Origin: Mycobacterium sp. 1274756.6
GTDB lineage: Bacteria; Actinomycetota; Actinomycetes; Mycobacteriales; Mycobacteriaceae
DNA length: 64,000 nt
Direction: 5' to 3'
NCBI RefSeq assembly: GCF_001668625.1
Contig: NZ_LZLJ01000093.1
Coordinates: forward strand, 310,001-374,000
This document shows, one piece after another, positions 28,364-35,993 of this stretch. Both the position numbers and the translations under genes were made by a program. How positions within the stretch are numbered: the first letter of the stretch is position 1; the number at the start of each line of letters is the position of its first letter. The notes beneath the pieces were generated by a model, which worked only from the letters and a program-made list of their open reading frames with translations, was not told the origin of the DNA and searched no databases.

Positions 28364-29172
28364 ACGGTCTTCACCCATTCCGGATCCCGCTTGCCGAAGA
28401 ACGAGGCAACCCCCTCATGTGCCTCGGGTCCGACCATCGTGTCCGCGAACCGCAGCGCGGCATGGTCCAACAGGTCCTCCAGCTCCATTTCCAGTGCCGC
28501 ATGGGCAAGTTCTTTGGTGAGCGCGTTGGCTTCCGGCGCACATCGCAACACCTGGTTAACCGTTCGCTCCACCGCGGCATCGAGCGCTTCTATGTCGGGT
28601 ACGACCTCGTCGATCAACGACAGCCGCATGGCTTCTTCGGCGCCGATGACCGCCGAGGTGAGCATCAGACGCCGGGCGTGGTGCAGCCCGATCCGGGCGA
28701 CGACGAACGGAGAGATCTGCGCGGGCGTCAGGCCGAGTTTCGTCTCGGTGAGCGCGAACCGCGCCGATGCCGTGCAGATCGCGATGTCGGCGATCGCCAC
28801 CAGGCCCATGCCGCCGGCCATCGCGGCCCCGTCGACCGCGGCGATGACGGCGACAGGCAGCCGGTCCCAGGCCGCCAGCGCGGTGCCATAGTTGCGGTTC
28901 GCCGCGGCGATGTGCGCCCGGTCCGGATTGTCGCCCTGGAAGACGTCGCGGAAGGACTTCAGATCACCGCCGGCGCAGAATGTTTCACCTACGCCTCGCA
29001 GTACCACGGCGCGCAACTGGGATTTCTCGACGTACTCGGCAATCCGGACCAGCCCGTCGAGTACGTCGGCCGACAGCGCGTTGCGGTGTTCGGGCCGGTT
29101 GAGGGTGACGAGCAGAACTCCGCTGCATTCACTCAGGAGCAGTCCATCTATTTCGAGAGGCATAGTGGTCAT
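28360..29172 (-). CDS. Enoyl-CoA hydratase, AtuE/LiuC-like
   Basis: A 270-residue crotonase-fold protein. It has the oxyanion-hole motif AGGDLKSF near residue 65, AAVDGAAMAGGMGLVAIADI, and the substrate segment FALTETKLGLTPAQISPF. The TETKLGL-P-xISP-V pattern is typical of hydratases genetically linked to methylcrotonyl- and geranyl-CoA carboxylases (LiuC and AtuE). Those enzymes hydrate 3-methylglutaconyl-CoA or 3-isohexenylglutaconyl-CoA. The gene sits between the two carboxylase subunits, 7 bases after the beta subunit and overlapping the alpha subunit start. That order supports hydration of the carboxylation product. Confidence 0.88.
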   Translation of the reverse strand: MTTMPLEIDGLLLSECSGVLLVTLNRPEHRNALSADVLDGLVRIAEYVEKSQLRAVVLRGVGETFCAGGDLKSFRDVFQGDNPDRAHIAAANRNYGTALAAWDRLPVAVIAAVDGAAMAGGMGLVAIADIAICTASARFALTETKLGLTPAQISPFVVARIGLHHARRLMLTSAVIGAEEAMRLSLIDEVVPDIEALDAAVERTVNQVLRCAPEANALTKELAHAALEMELEDLLDHAALRFADTMVGPEAHEGVASFFGKRDPEWVKTV

Positions 29173-29179
29173 GGTCGAC

Positions 29180-30817
29180 TCACATCCTGGCCACGCCGAA
29201 GGTGACCGGTCGGGCGCGAAGTTGCGCGGCCTCGTCGGCCGTCGAGAGTACGAAGCCGAGCACGTTGCGGGTCATGCGGGGGTCGATCACGCCGTCGTCG
29301 ACGCCGCGTCCGGAGACGTAAAACGCGTCGCCCTGGCGCTCGAGCAGCGAGGCCACCTCGCTCTCGTTGGCCTTGAGCACGTCCTCGGGTACCTCGATGC
29401 CCCGCCGTTTGGCGGCCGCCTCGGCCACGATCCGCATCGTCATCCCAGCCTGTTCGGACCCCATCAGACCGATTCGCGCACTCGGCCAGCCGAAGAGGAA
29501 GCGTGGCCCGTAGCCGCGCCCGCACATACCGTAGTTGCCTGCACCGAAGCTGGCGCCGAGCATGAAGGTGAACTGCGGAACGGTGGCATTCGACACGGCC
29601 TGAATCATTTTCGATCCGTGCTTGATCATGCCGCCGCGTTCGTAGGCGGTGCCCACCATGAAGCCGGTGGTGTTCTGCAGGTACGTGATCGGCGTACCGA
29701 CCTGGCTGCAGTGCTGGATGAAATGCGCTGCCTTGGTGGCGCCTTCGTTGTCGATCGGGCCGTTGTTGCCGATGAAGGCGACCGTGCGGCCGTGCACCTC
29801 ACCCTCGAGACATATCGTCTGGGAGCCGTAACGGCCCTTGAAGTCGGTGAAATCGGATCCGTCGACGATGCGCGCGACCACTTCGCGGACGTCGTAGGGC
29901 TGGCGGTAGTCGACCGGTACCACCCCGGCCAGCTCATCCGGATCGTAAGCCGGGTCGGCGAATCCGGCCGGAACATCGCGCAGCTGCCTGCTCCCCCAGC
30001 CGGTGCGCGCGACGGCCTCGCGGACGAGCCGGATGGCGTCGTTGTCGTCCTCGGCCAAGTACTCCACCAGGCCCGAGACGTCGGCGTGCATCTGTGCACC
30101 GCCGAGATCCTCGTCGGTGGCGATCTCACCGGTGGCCGCCTTGAGCAGAGGCGGGCCGGCCAGGAACGCCTTGCCACGCCCCTGCACCCCGATCACCACA
30201 TCCGACAACCCGGGCATATAGGCCCCGCCCGCGGTCGATGAGCCGTGCAACACCGTGATCACCGGCAGCCCCGCCGCGGACAGCCGCGCCAGGTTGGCGA
30301 ACATCTCGCCACCCAGCACCCAACCCTCCACCCGGTAGGCCGGGATGTTGGCGCCCGCACTCTCCACCAGATGCACGAAGGGCAACCGGTTCTGCAGGGC
30401 GATGCGCTGGCTGCGCATGATCTTGTTCAGGGAGGCCGCCGAGAGCGCGCCTGCGTTGATGCCGGAATCGCTGGCCACGACCACGCAGCGGACACCCGAG
30501 ATGAAACCGATGCCGGCGAGCAAGCTGCCCCCGGGTACCGAGGTCGCCCGATCGGCGTCGCGCAGCCCGTCCTCGGCCATCGCGTAACCGATCAGGTTCT
30601 GCAGTTCGAGGTAGGGTGCCCCCGGATCGAGCAGCCGCGCCAACCGCTCACGCGGCAACAGTTGGTTGCGCGCCGTGAACCGGTCCGCTGACCGCTCGGA
30701 CGCGGTCCGCGCCCGGCCTTCCAGCCCGCGCAGCTCGTCGACGAGTGCGAGCATGGCCGCGCGATTCGTGCGGAAGTCGTCGCCGCCGGGATCTACCCGC
30801 GTCCGAAACCTAGCCAC
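29180..30817 (-). CDS. Acyl-CoA carboxylase beta (carboxyltransferase) subunit
   Basis: I take GTG 30817 (protein VARFRTRVDPG...) as start, with an AGGTGG site upstream; the longer open frame runs into the TetR control region. The 545-residue protein has the two crotonase-like halves of carboxyltransferases. The N-domain contains VVVASDSGINAGALSAASL and GSSTAGGAYMPGLSDV. The C-domain contains FIGNNGPIDNEGATKAAHFI and GASFGAGNYGMCGRGYGP. The last motif, GNYGMCGR-YGPRF, is typical of methylcrotonyl/geranyl-CoA carboxylase rather than acetyl/propionyl-CoA carboxylase. It is the first gene of the 16-gene operon, next to the palindromic operators. Confidence 0.92.
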   Translation of the reverse strand: MARFRTRVDPGGDDFRTNRAAMLALVDELRGLEGRARTASERSADRFTARNQLLPRERLARLLDPGAPYLELQNLIGYAMAEDGLRDADRATSVPGGSLLAGIGFISGVRCVVVASDSGINAGALSAASLNKIMRSQRIALQNRLPFVHLVESAGANIPAYRVEGWVLGGEMFANLARLSAAGLPVITVLHGSSTAGGAYMPGLSDVVIGVQGRGKAFLAGPPLLKAATGEIATDEDLGGAQMHADVSGLVEYLAEDDNDAIRLVREAVARTGWGSRQLRDVPAGFADPAYDPDELAGVVPVDYRQPYDVREVVARIVDGSDFTDFKGRYGSQTICLEGEVHGRTVAFIGNNGPIDNEGATKAAHFIQHCSQVGTPITYLQNTTGFMVGTAYERGGMIKHGSKMIQAVSNATVPQFTFMLGASFGAGNYGMCGRGYGPRFLFGWPSARIGLMGSEQAGMTMRIVAEAAAKRRGIEVPEDVLKANESEVASLLERQGDAFYVSGRGVDDGVIDPRMTRNVLGFVLSTADEAAQLRARPVTFGVARM

Positions 30818-30836
30818 CGTATCCGGCCACCTTTCA

Positions 30837-30870
30837 TGAGTGTCACTCACGACAACCTGAGTGGCACTCA
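30837..30870. promoter_or_regulatory. Twin 13-bp palindromic operators between carboxylase operon and TetR
   Basis: Two near-identical palindromes occur in the 129-base divergent spacer: TGAGTG-T-CACTCA at 30837-30849 and TGAGTG-G-CACTCA at 30858-30870. Their centres are 21 bases apart, two helical turns. A looser copy (ATGAG-CACTA-CTCAT) overlaps the TetR start codon at about 30947-30961. Position and symmetry fit binding of the adjacent TetR to control both directions. I recall that Pseudomonas AtuR was reported to bind two 13-bp inverted repeats next to its own gene, a striking parallel in layout. Confidence 0.85.
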
Positions 30871-30946
30871 TATAAGTGAGACATATATCTCGCCCAGTGT
30901 CAAACGTGCTGGGCCTGATCGTGACTCGCGTGCAATAATTTTGAAT

Positions 30947-31624
30947 ATGAGCACTACTCATGTCGACTCCCAGACACGTGGCGACCGGACCCGCGGTGCG
31001 ATCCGCGCCGCCGCCGACCAGTGCTTCCGCCAGTACGGTTTCGACGCCACCGGCGCCGAGATTGCCCGACGGGCCGGTGTCGTCGAGGGGACCGTGTTCC
31101 TGCACTACCGCAACAAGGCCGGCCTGCTCACCGCCGTGATGAGCGATTTCTACGACCTGCTGCAGTCCGAGGCCGAACGCTCGCTGCTCCGCCCCGGCAC
31201 CGCGGTCGAGCGGTTCCGGCTCCTCGTCGACGGCTGGGCCCACCGGATGGAAACCGACTGGGACCTGATCAACGTCTTCGTCCATCACGCCCAGAACGCC
31301 CCCGCTTCCGAGCTTGCCAAGACCATGCATGCGCGTAGCCGCGACTACACCCGGTTGTTCGTCGCCCTGATCAAGGAACTACAGACCGACGGCCACCTGC
31401 CCGCGGACACCCCGGCCGCGATCCTGCGGGATATGGTCTTCGGCGCCCTGGAGCACACCGTCCGCGGCCACATCTCGGCGGGCCGATCGGTGCGCGTCCG
31501 CGCAACCGCACAGCAGATCATCGACCTGCTGCTGCTCGAGCGCGAGCCGCCACTCGACACGGACCGACTCGGCGCGATCGAGTCGAAGCTGGACCGGCTC
31601 CTGTCCCGCACGGCCACCGAATGA
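30947..31624 (+). CDS. TetR-family repressor, AtuR-like by position
   Basis: I use ATG 30947 (MSTTHVDSQTRGDRTRG), giving 225 residues. An upstream in-frame ATG at 30836 would place the operators inside the coding region. The helix-turn-helix spans about residues 14-60 (GAIRAAADQCFRQYGFDATG, AEIARRAGVVEGTVFLHYRN). The C-terminal part is all-helical and ends ESKLDRLLSRTATE. It is divergent from the long operon across twin palindromes, and its stop overlaps the ATG of a decayed hydrolase gene. Repression of the operon, relieved by an acyl-CoA or terpenoid acid intermediate, is inferred from layout. Confidence 0.9.
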   Translation: MSTTHVDSQTRGDRTRGAIRAAADQCFRQYGFDATGAEIARRAGVVEGTVFLHYRNKAGLLTAVMSDFYDLLQSEAERSLLRPGTAVERFRLLVDGWAHRMETDWDLINVFVHHAQNAPASELAKTMHARSRDYTRLFVALIKELQTDGHLPADTPAAILRDMVFGALEHTVRGHISAGRSVRVRATAQQIIDLLLLEREPPLDTDRLGAIESKLDRLLSRTATE

Positions 31625-32607
31625 CCTACAGCGACGTGCAGCGCCGGTCGTATTCCACGGACGGACGTATCAGCTGGACGGCCAAGGTGACCTACGCCTT
31701 GGCCCGGGCTGCGGCCGACGTCGAGCCGTGTCCCGGTGAACCGGGCCAGCATGCGGGCTCTCGCCGCGATCGATCCGGTTGCCGGTTTTCTGCAGCGGGC
31801 CACCGGCGTCGACCGCGAGCCGATCAAGTGGCACGGGTTCAGGGGCGAACTGGTCAGGACGAAGGGAGCGCACACGCCGATCTCCGACGGCGTCATCCTG
31901 TATCTACGGCGGAGGCGGATTCGCCATGGGCGGGCTGGGGAGCCATCGCGCCGTCGTCGCGCGGCACGCAAGGTAGACCGGCCTGCCAGTGCTGCACATC
32001 GCCTACCGGCAACTTCCGGACACCTCGATCGATCGACCAATCGAGGACTGCCTGACCGCCTACCGCTGGCTGCTGACCAACGGCGGCAATGCTGCCACGA
32101 TCGGGTTCGGCGGTGAATCCCGGGGGCTTTCTCGCTTTCGCGACTGCACTGCGCGCCGCCGAACGTGGATTACCTGCGCATGCAGGGATTTTCAGCTGTT
32201 CCGGGATCTATGATCTGAACTGCGAGAGCAAGTTGTCGCACCGCAACGCCGCCCGCGACCCCGTCATACCGATCAAGCCGACGGAGAAACTCTTCGGGTT
32301 GGGCGCCGCGCCCCACCCACTCACCCAATGTCGACTGTCCCCCGTCGACAGCCCACTTCTGGGTAAGCTGCCTCCCGCCCTGCTCGTCGTCGGCGGATCA
32401 GAGGTGCTGCGCCCGGATTCCGAACTGCTGGCGCGGCACCTCGCAACCGCCGGCGTGCCGTGCAGTCTGCAGATCTGGCGAGGCCAGCTGCACGCATTCC
32501 CACAGGAGTTACCGTTCCTTCCGGAAAGCGCCGCGGTGCTCGCCGACATCACCCGATTCGTCGCCGAACGGATCGGCGCAGCAGATCAGCCGGCCCGACC
32601 GGCGTAA
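31621..32607 (+). pseudogene. Alpha/beta-hydrolase (HSL/Lip-type esterase), multiply frameshifted
   Basis: The ATG at 31621 overlaps the TetR stop, so the gene was once translationally coupled. Recognisable pieces lie in different frames. They are ALAAIDPVAGFLQRATGVD (about 31750), YGGGGFAMGGLGSHRAVVAR (the HGGG-type oxyanion region, about 31905), LPDTSIDRPIEDCLTAYRWLL (about 32010), GESRG (the nucleophile elbow GxSxG region, about 32115), and a long C-terminal stretch from about 32120 to 32607 containing LLVVGGSEVLRPDSELLA and GQLHAF (acid and His). At least four frame changes are needed, so it is inactive. An intact copy would have been a good partner to hydrolyse Baeyer-Villiger esters. 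Confidence 0.82.
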
Positions 32608-32649
32608 CAACCTCATTCGATCAATTCACCACGGTGGCCAACGCCGAGC

Positions 32650-33303
32650 TCACGGAGCGCCGGTCAGCTGACCCATCGCCTCGGCCTGCCTGCAGACCAT
32701 GCCGTCCACCATGTCGGTGAGGTAGTCGACCAACTCGGCGCGGGTGGCGTTGAGTCGGCCTTCGGTCCAGTCCAGGAACAGCGTCACCACCGAACCGGAC
32801 AACGCGCTCACGTCGAGTCGCAGCGCGACCGTGTTGACCGAGACCCCGCCGGCGAGTCCGAATGCGGTGGTCAGAACGAAATTGGGCAGCACGGAGTACG
32901 CGTGGTCGCGCAACGCGTTCTCGGCGAACGCGTTGCGCAGGGCGACCCGCACAATCCGAGGGTCGTCCTCGAACAAGGCCGCGGCGGAATCGAACGCCGC
33001 GCGGATCCGGGCGGCCGGGTGGTGATCGGCGGCGCGGACGGCTTCGACGACCACGGCCCGCACCCGCTGCACAGCATCGTCGAAGATTGCGACCAGCAGT
33101 TCGTCGCGACTGGAGAAGCTCTCATAGAAATAGCGGGGACTCAGCTGTGCCTCGCGTGTCACCGCGCGCATGGTCAGGGCGGATCCACCCTCGTCAGCAA
33201 GGATGCGGTAGCCGGCGACGATGAGTTGACGGCGACGGTCTTCGACACGGTCGCTCAGCGTTCGGCCCCCGTACACGCCGGTATCTCCATCGCTCCTTGA
33301 CAC
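32650..33303 (-). CDS. TetR/AcrR-family transcriptional regulator
   Basis: A 217-residue protein. The helix-turn-helix is at about residues 22-70 (RRRQLIVAGYRILADEGGSA, LTMRAVTREAQLSPRYFYES), and the C-terminal ligand domain includes TLFLDWTEGRLNATR. It resembles the regulator at 381-986 in both the helix-turn-helix and the WTEG segment, suggesting a duplicated local family. It points toward the hydrolase pseudogene and is divergent from the FMO remnant and SDR. An inverted repeat (33320-33333) lies just upstream of its ATG at 33303. It was probably the regulator of the now-damaged monooxygenase/SDR pair. Confidence 0.88.
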   Translation of the reverse strand: MSRSDGDTGVYGGRTLSDRVEDRRRQLIVAGYRILADEGGSALTMRAVTREAQLSPRYFYESFSSRDELLVAIFDDAVQRVRAVVVEAVRAADHHPAARIRAAFDSAAALFEDDPRIVRVALRNAFAENALRDHAYSVLPNFVLTTAFGLAGGVSVNTVALRLDVSALSGSVVTLFLDWTEGRLNATRAELVDYLTDMVDGMVCRQAEAMGQLTGAP

Positions 33304-33319
33304 GCGTTCAGGGTATCAG

Positions 33320-33333
33320 GAATCATTCGATTC
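33320..33333. promoter_or_regulatory. Possible operator, inverted repeat GAATC-N4-GATTC
   Basis: GAATC (33320-33324) and GATTC (33329-33333) are perfect reverse complements separated by ATTC. They lie 17 bases upstream of the TetR start at 33303 and ahead of the divergent FMO remnant. The short AT-rich repeat in a divergent TetR spacer suggests an operator; arms of only five bases keep confidence low. Confidence 0.4.
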
Positions 33334-33479
33334 AAGAGATATACGCCGATTCCAGAATGGGTCGGTACCAGATATGGCGAGCGAGTTCACCGATGACCAG
33401 TCATATGTACCCACGTACGCCGATCAGGCACACGCCGTCACCGCCCGCAACGTGCAGTTCGACGGGGAAGGGGTGCCCC

Positions 33480-33773
33480 CTGCACTACCTGCCCGGCGAG
33501 CCGGTTGCGACGCCGTTCTTCAATTTCATGCACCTGGTGCTGCCCGAGGCGGACCGGGACTTGAACCGCGTCGAGGTGCGCCACGAGGTGCAGGACCGTT
33601 TTGTCGCCGATGTCGAGTCACGCAGCCAGTCGACCGTCTGGGTGACCGGCGGCTGCAAGAGCTGCTACACCAACGACAAGGGGAACAATGCGGGTCTCTA
33701 CCCGGACTGGAGCTTCGAATATCGCTACCGCACACGCAAATTCGACCGGGAATCCTACGAGGTGAGCTCATGA
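33480..33773 (+). pseudogene. C-terminal remnant of a flavin-containing monooxygenase
   Basis: The readable segment (about 95 codons) is the C-terminal end of an FMO/Baeyer-Villiger protein: VEVRHEVQDRFVADVESRSQ, then STVWVTGGCKSCYTNDKGNN, then YPDWSFEYRYRTRKFDRESY. These correspond to the W-xxGGC-S-Y segment and the RRTR tail of the intact monooxygenase at 11992-13500. No FAD or NADPH site remains upstream; the preceding sequence back to the TetR is short and out of frame. Its TGA overlaps the ATG of the SDR gene, so the original pair was an FMO-SDR operon of which only the SDR survives. Confidence 0.75.
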
Positions 33774-34621
33774 CCCACTATGACGTCCGAGACAAGGTGG
33801 CCGTGATCACTGGTGCCGGACAGGGCATCGGTTTGGCCGCGGCGAAGATTCTCGACGCCCGGGGGGCGCGGATCGCGCTGCTCGACGTCGACGGCACCAA
33901 GGCGGACAAGGCCGCGACGGGCCTGCGCGACGCCATCGGGCTGGCGGTCGACGTCCGCGACCGTGCCGGTATAGCCGACGCAATCGCCGAGGTCACCAAC
34001 CACTTCGGCCGGATCGACGTGGTGGTGGCCAATGCCGGTGTCGTCCCCGAGCCGTCGACGCTGCGCACCATGGACGGTGACGAGTTCGACCGGGTCATCG
34101 GGATCAACCTGACCGGCGCCTTCAACACCATCCGGCCCGCGCTGGAGCAGGTGATCGCCAACAGCGGCCATGTCACGGTGATCGCATCGGTGGCCGCGTT
34201 CGCCCCGGGCGCGGGCGGATCTCCCTACATGATCAGCAAAGCCGCGGTCGAACAGATGGGCCGCGCGCTACGCATGGAACTCGGCCCGACCGACGCGTCG
34301 GCGGGTGTGGTGTATTTCGGTGTCGTCGACACCGATATGACCCACCGCGCCATCGACGATGACGAGATCGGTCGCGACCTCGGCGCGATGCTGCCGTGGC
34401 CGTTGAACCGCCGCATCAGCGCCGAGGATGCGGGTCTGGTGGTTGCCGACTCGATCTGCGCTCGGGCGGGACGAGCAATGGCACCTGCCGGCTGGAACGT
34501 GTATAGCCTGCTGCGAGGTGTCCTCACCGCGGCAACCGATCCTCTGCTGGTCCGCGACCATCGCGTACACGACATCATCCGGCGAATCGAAGCGCGCCGA
34601 TCCGGATCCCGTTACCCATGA
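33770..34621 (+). CDS. Short-chain dehydrogenase/reductase (classical SDR)
   Basis: Starts at ATG 33770, overlapping the FMO-remnant stop, and encodes 283 residues. It has the NAD(P)-binding TGAGQGIGLAAAKIL (about residue 14), NAG in VVVANAGVVPEP, the catalytic Ser in VIASVAAFAPG, and Y-x3-K in SPYMISKAAVEQMGRAL (about residue 153). The Asp at the end of beta-2 (LLDVDGTK) suggests NAD rather than NADP. Substrate is unknown. Pairing with an FMO suggests oxidation of an alcohol to the ketone that the monooxygenase would attack. It appears intact although its upstream partner is lost, and the next 500 bases hold no gene. Confidence 0.88.
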   Translation: MTHYDVRDKVAVITGAGQGIGLAAAKILDARGARIALLDVDGTKADKAATGLRDAIGLAVDVRDRAGIADAIAEVTNHFGRIDVVVANAGVVPEPSTLRTMDGDEFDRVIGINLTGAFNTIRPALEQVIANSGHVTVIASVAAFAPGAGGSPYMISKAAVEQMGRALRMELGPTDASAGVVYFGVVDTDMTHRAIDDDEIGRDLGAMLPWPLNRRISAEDAGLVVADSICARAGRAMAPAGWNVYSLLRGVLTAATDPLLVRDHRVHDIIRRIEARRSGSRYP

Positions 34622-35132
34622 CCTTCTCGGCCGGTGTCGCGCCGATGTCGATGCTGGCCGGGCTCAGGTGAGCCTTGGCCAACTCAAGGTCCTCGGCCCA
34701 GTACACGCATGACACCGCTTCCGGACACCACCGGGGGCTGATTGGCTACCAGTGGCATGACCGGGGCGACCCACCGTGAGCAGGAAATCCGCCGCGCCCC
34801 GCCAGGCTGACGCCTACGGCGCCGAGCGAGATCGCACGGCTTCAACTGCACGACAACCCGCCATCACCGCCTACCTGCACCGGCGACGACAACCTCACGA
34901 GCGAGCTGCCTAACGGCGGATACCACGACTAGGGTCATCCCACGCCGACCCCGCCGACCGAGACGTCGCGTGGCATTTGTCGTGCCAGCTAAACTCACAC
35001 CCGCCACATCCTGACCAGCCGACATCTCCTGTCAGCTCGTCCGGAACGGCAGGAGGACGCCGATGACATCGCTAAAATCTGCTGGTCGCGCCAATCGGTG
35101 AGGTTTTAGTCCGTTATTCGAAGACGTCCCCC
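34622..35132. other. About 510-base gap without a convincing gene
   Basis: No intact coding region is visible. On the minus strand a 44-codon open stretch (VYWAEDLELAKAHLSPASID and onward) overlaps the SDR end and terminates at 34575. It looks protein-like and may be a gene remnant, but I cannot name it. The rest is low-information sequence leading to the tRNA-Arg. With the tRNA it forms the seam between the accessory and core halves. Confidence 0.5.
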
Positions 35133-35205
35133 GCCCCCGTAGCTCAGGGGATAGAGCACGGCTCTCCTAAAGCCGGTGTCACAGGTTCGAATCCTGTCGG
35201 GGGCA
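35133..35205 (+). tRNA. tRNA-Arg (anticodon CCT)
   Basis: The 73 bases fold as a cloverleaf. The acceptor stem is GCCCCCG/CGGGGGC with discriminator A. The D arm is GCTC...GAGC. The anticodon stem is CGGCT/AGCCG with loop CTCCTAA giving anticodon CCT (reads AGG). The variable loop is GTGTC. The T arm is ACAGG/CCTGT with loop TTCGAAT. The 3' CCA is not encoded. It sits at the junction between the decayed catabolic region and the conserved core block. Confidence 0.97.
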
Positions 35206-35396
35206 CTCTGCTGGTTTCGCGCGGCGGTGATGGCTGACCGTGTTTCGGCTGAGGGTTGACGGTGACTTCGGTTGATCCTCGACACCCCACCCAGGCGAAC
35301 GCGCCGCGCACCGGAACGAAATTACCGCCGACCGACCCGCGCCCACTGTGCGAGAATGATCAGGCCCCGCCCCAGAGCAGCAAAGGTACACACACT

Positions 35397-35987
35397 ATGG
35401 TCATCGCGTTGATCGTCATCGTCGCCCTCGTGGTGCTGTTCGGGTTGATGCTGTTGGGCATCTACAACGGACTGGTCCGGCTGCGCAACGCGTTCAAGAA
35501 CGCGTTCGCCCAGATCGACGTGCAGCTAACCCGTCGCCACGACTTGATCCCCAACCTCGTCGAGACGGCGAAGGCCTACCTGGCCCACGAGCGCGAGACG
35601 CTGGAAGCCGTGGTGCAGGCTCGCAACGCCGCGGTCTCGGCGAAGGCCACCGCGTCGGCCAACCCCGGCGATCCGGCCGCGATGGGCCAGCTGTCGGCCA
35701 CCGAAGGCGCACTGACCGGGGCGCTGGGCCGACTGTTCGCGCTCCGCGAGGCCTACCCGGACCTCAAGGCCAGCCAGAACATGATGCAGCTCTCCGAGGA
35801 ACTGACCTCCACCGAGAACCGCATCGCCTTCGCCCGGCAGGCCTACAACGACGCGGTGATGAACTACAACAACAAGCGCGAGGTGTTCCCGTCGGTGCTG
35901 TTCGCCGGCGCGTTCGGCTTCACCCCGGCCGCGCAGCTGGAGATCACCGGCCCGGAAGTGCGCGAGGTTCCTCGCATCCAGTTCTGA
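35397..35987 (+). CDS. lemA: LemA-family protein
   Basis: ATG 35397 has AAAGG about nine bases upstream and starts a 196-residue protein. A single N-terminal membrane anchor (IALIVIVALVVLFGLMLLGI, residues 3-22) is followed by the helical LemA domain: NAFKNAFAQIDVQLTRRHDL, then IPNLVETAKAYLAHERETLE, later YNDAVMNYNN and VFPSVLFAGAFGF. LemA proteins are membrane-anchored helical-bundle proteins of unclear role, very often paired with a membrane M48 protease. The next gene, 6 bases downstream, is exactly that, so the two probably form an envelope-stress unit. Confidence 0.92.
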   Translation: MVIALIVIVALVVLFGLMLLGIYNGLVRLRNAFKNAFAQIDVQLTRRHDLIPNLVETAKAYLAHERETLEAVVQARNAAVSAKATASANPGDPAAMGQLSATEGALTGALGRLFALREAYPDLKASQNMMQLSEELTSTENRIAFARQAYNDAVMNYNNKREVFPSVLFAGAFGFTPAAQLEITGPEVREVPRIQF

Positions 35988-35993
35988 TCCGCC

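Noticed and set aside
22336..30817. Leucine/isovalerate (Liu) catabolic cluster
   Set aside because: Carboxylase and hydratase fit, but no HMG-CoA lyase is visible in this window and a full-length AtuA-family gene is present; Atu-type is the better reading, though substrate is unproven.
8221..30817. Steroid or cholesterol ring-degradation operon
   Set aside because: No KstD, KshAB, Hsa or Mce genes are present; the monooxygenase and dehydrogenases alone are not specific.
34622..35132. Phage or integrative-element attachment site beside the tRNA
   Set aside because: No integrase, and no visible direct repeat of the tRNA 3' end within the window, so no att site can be claimed.
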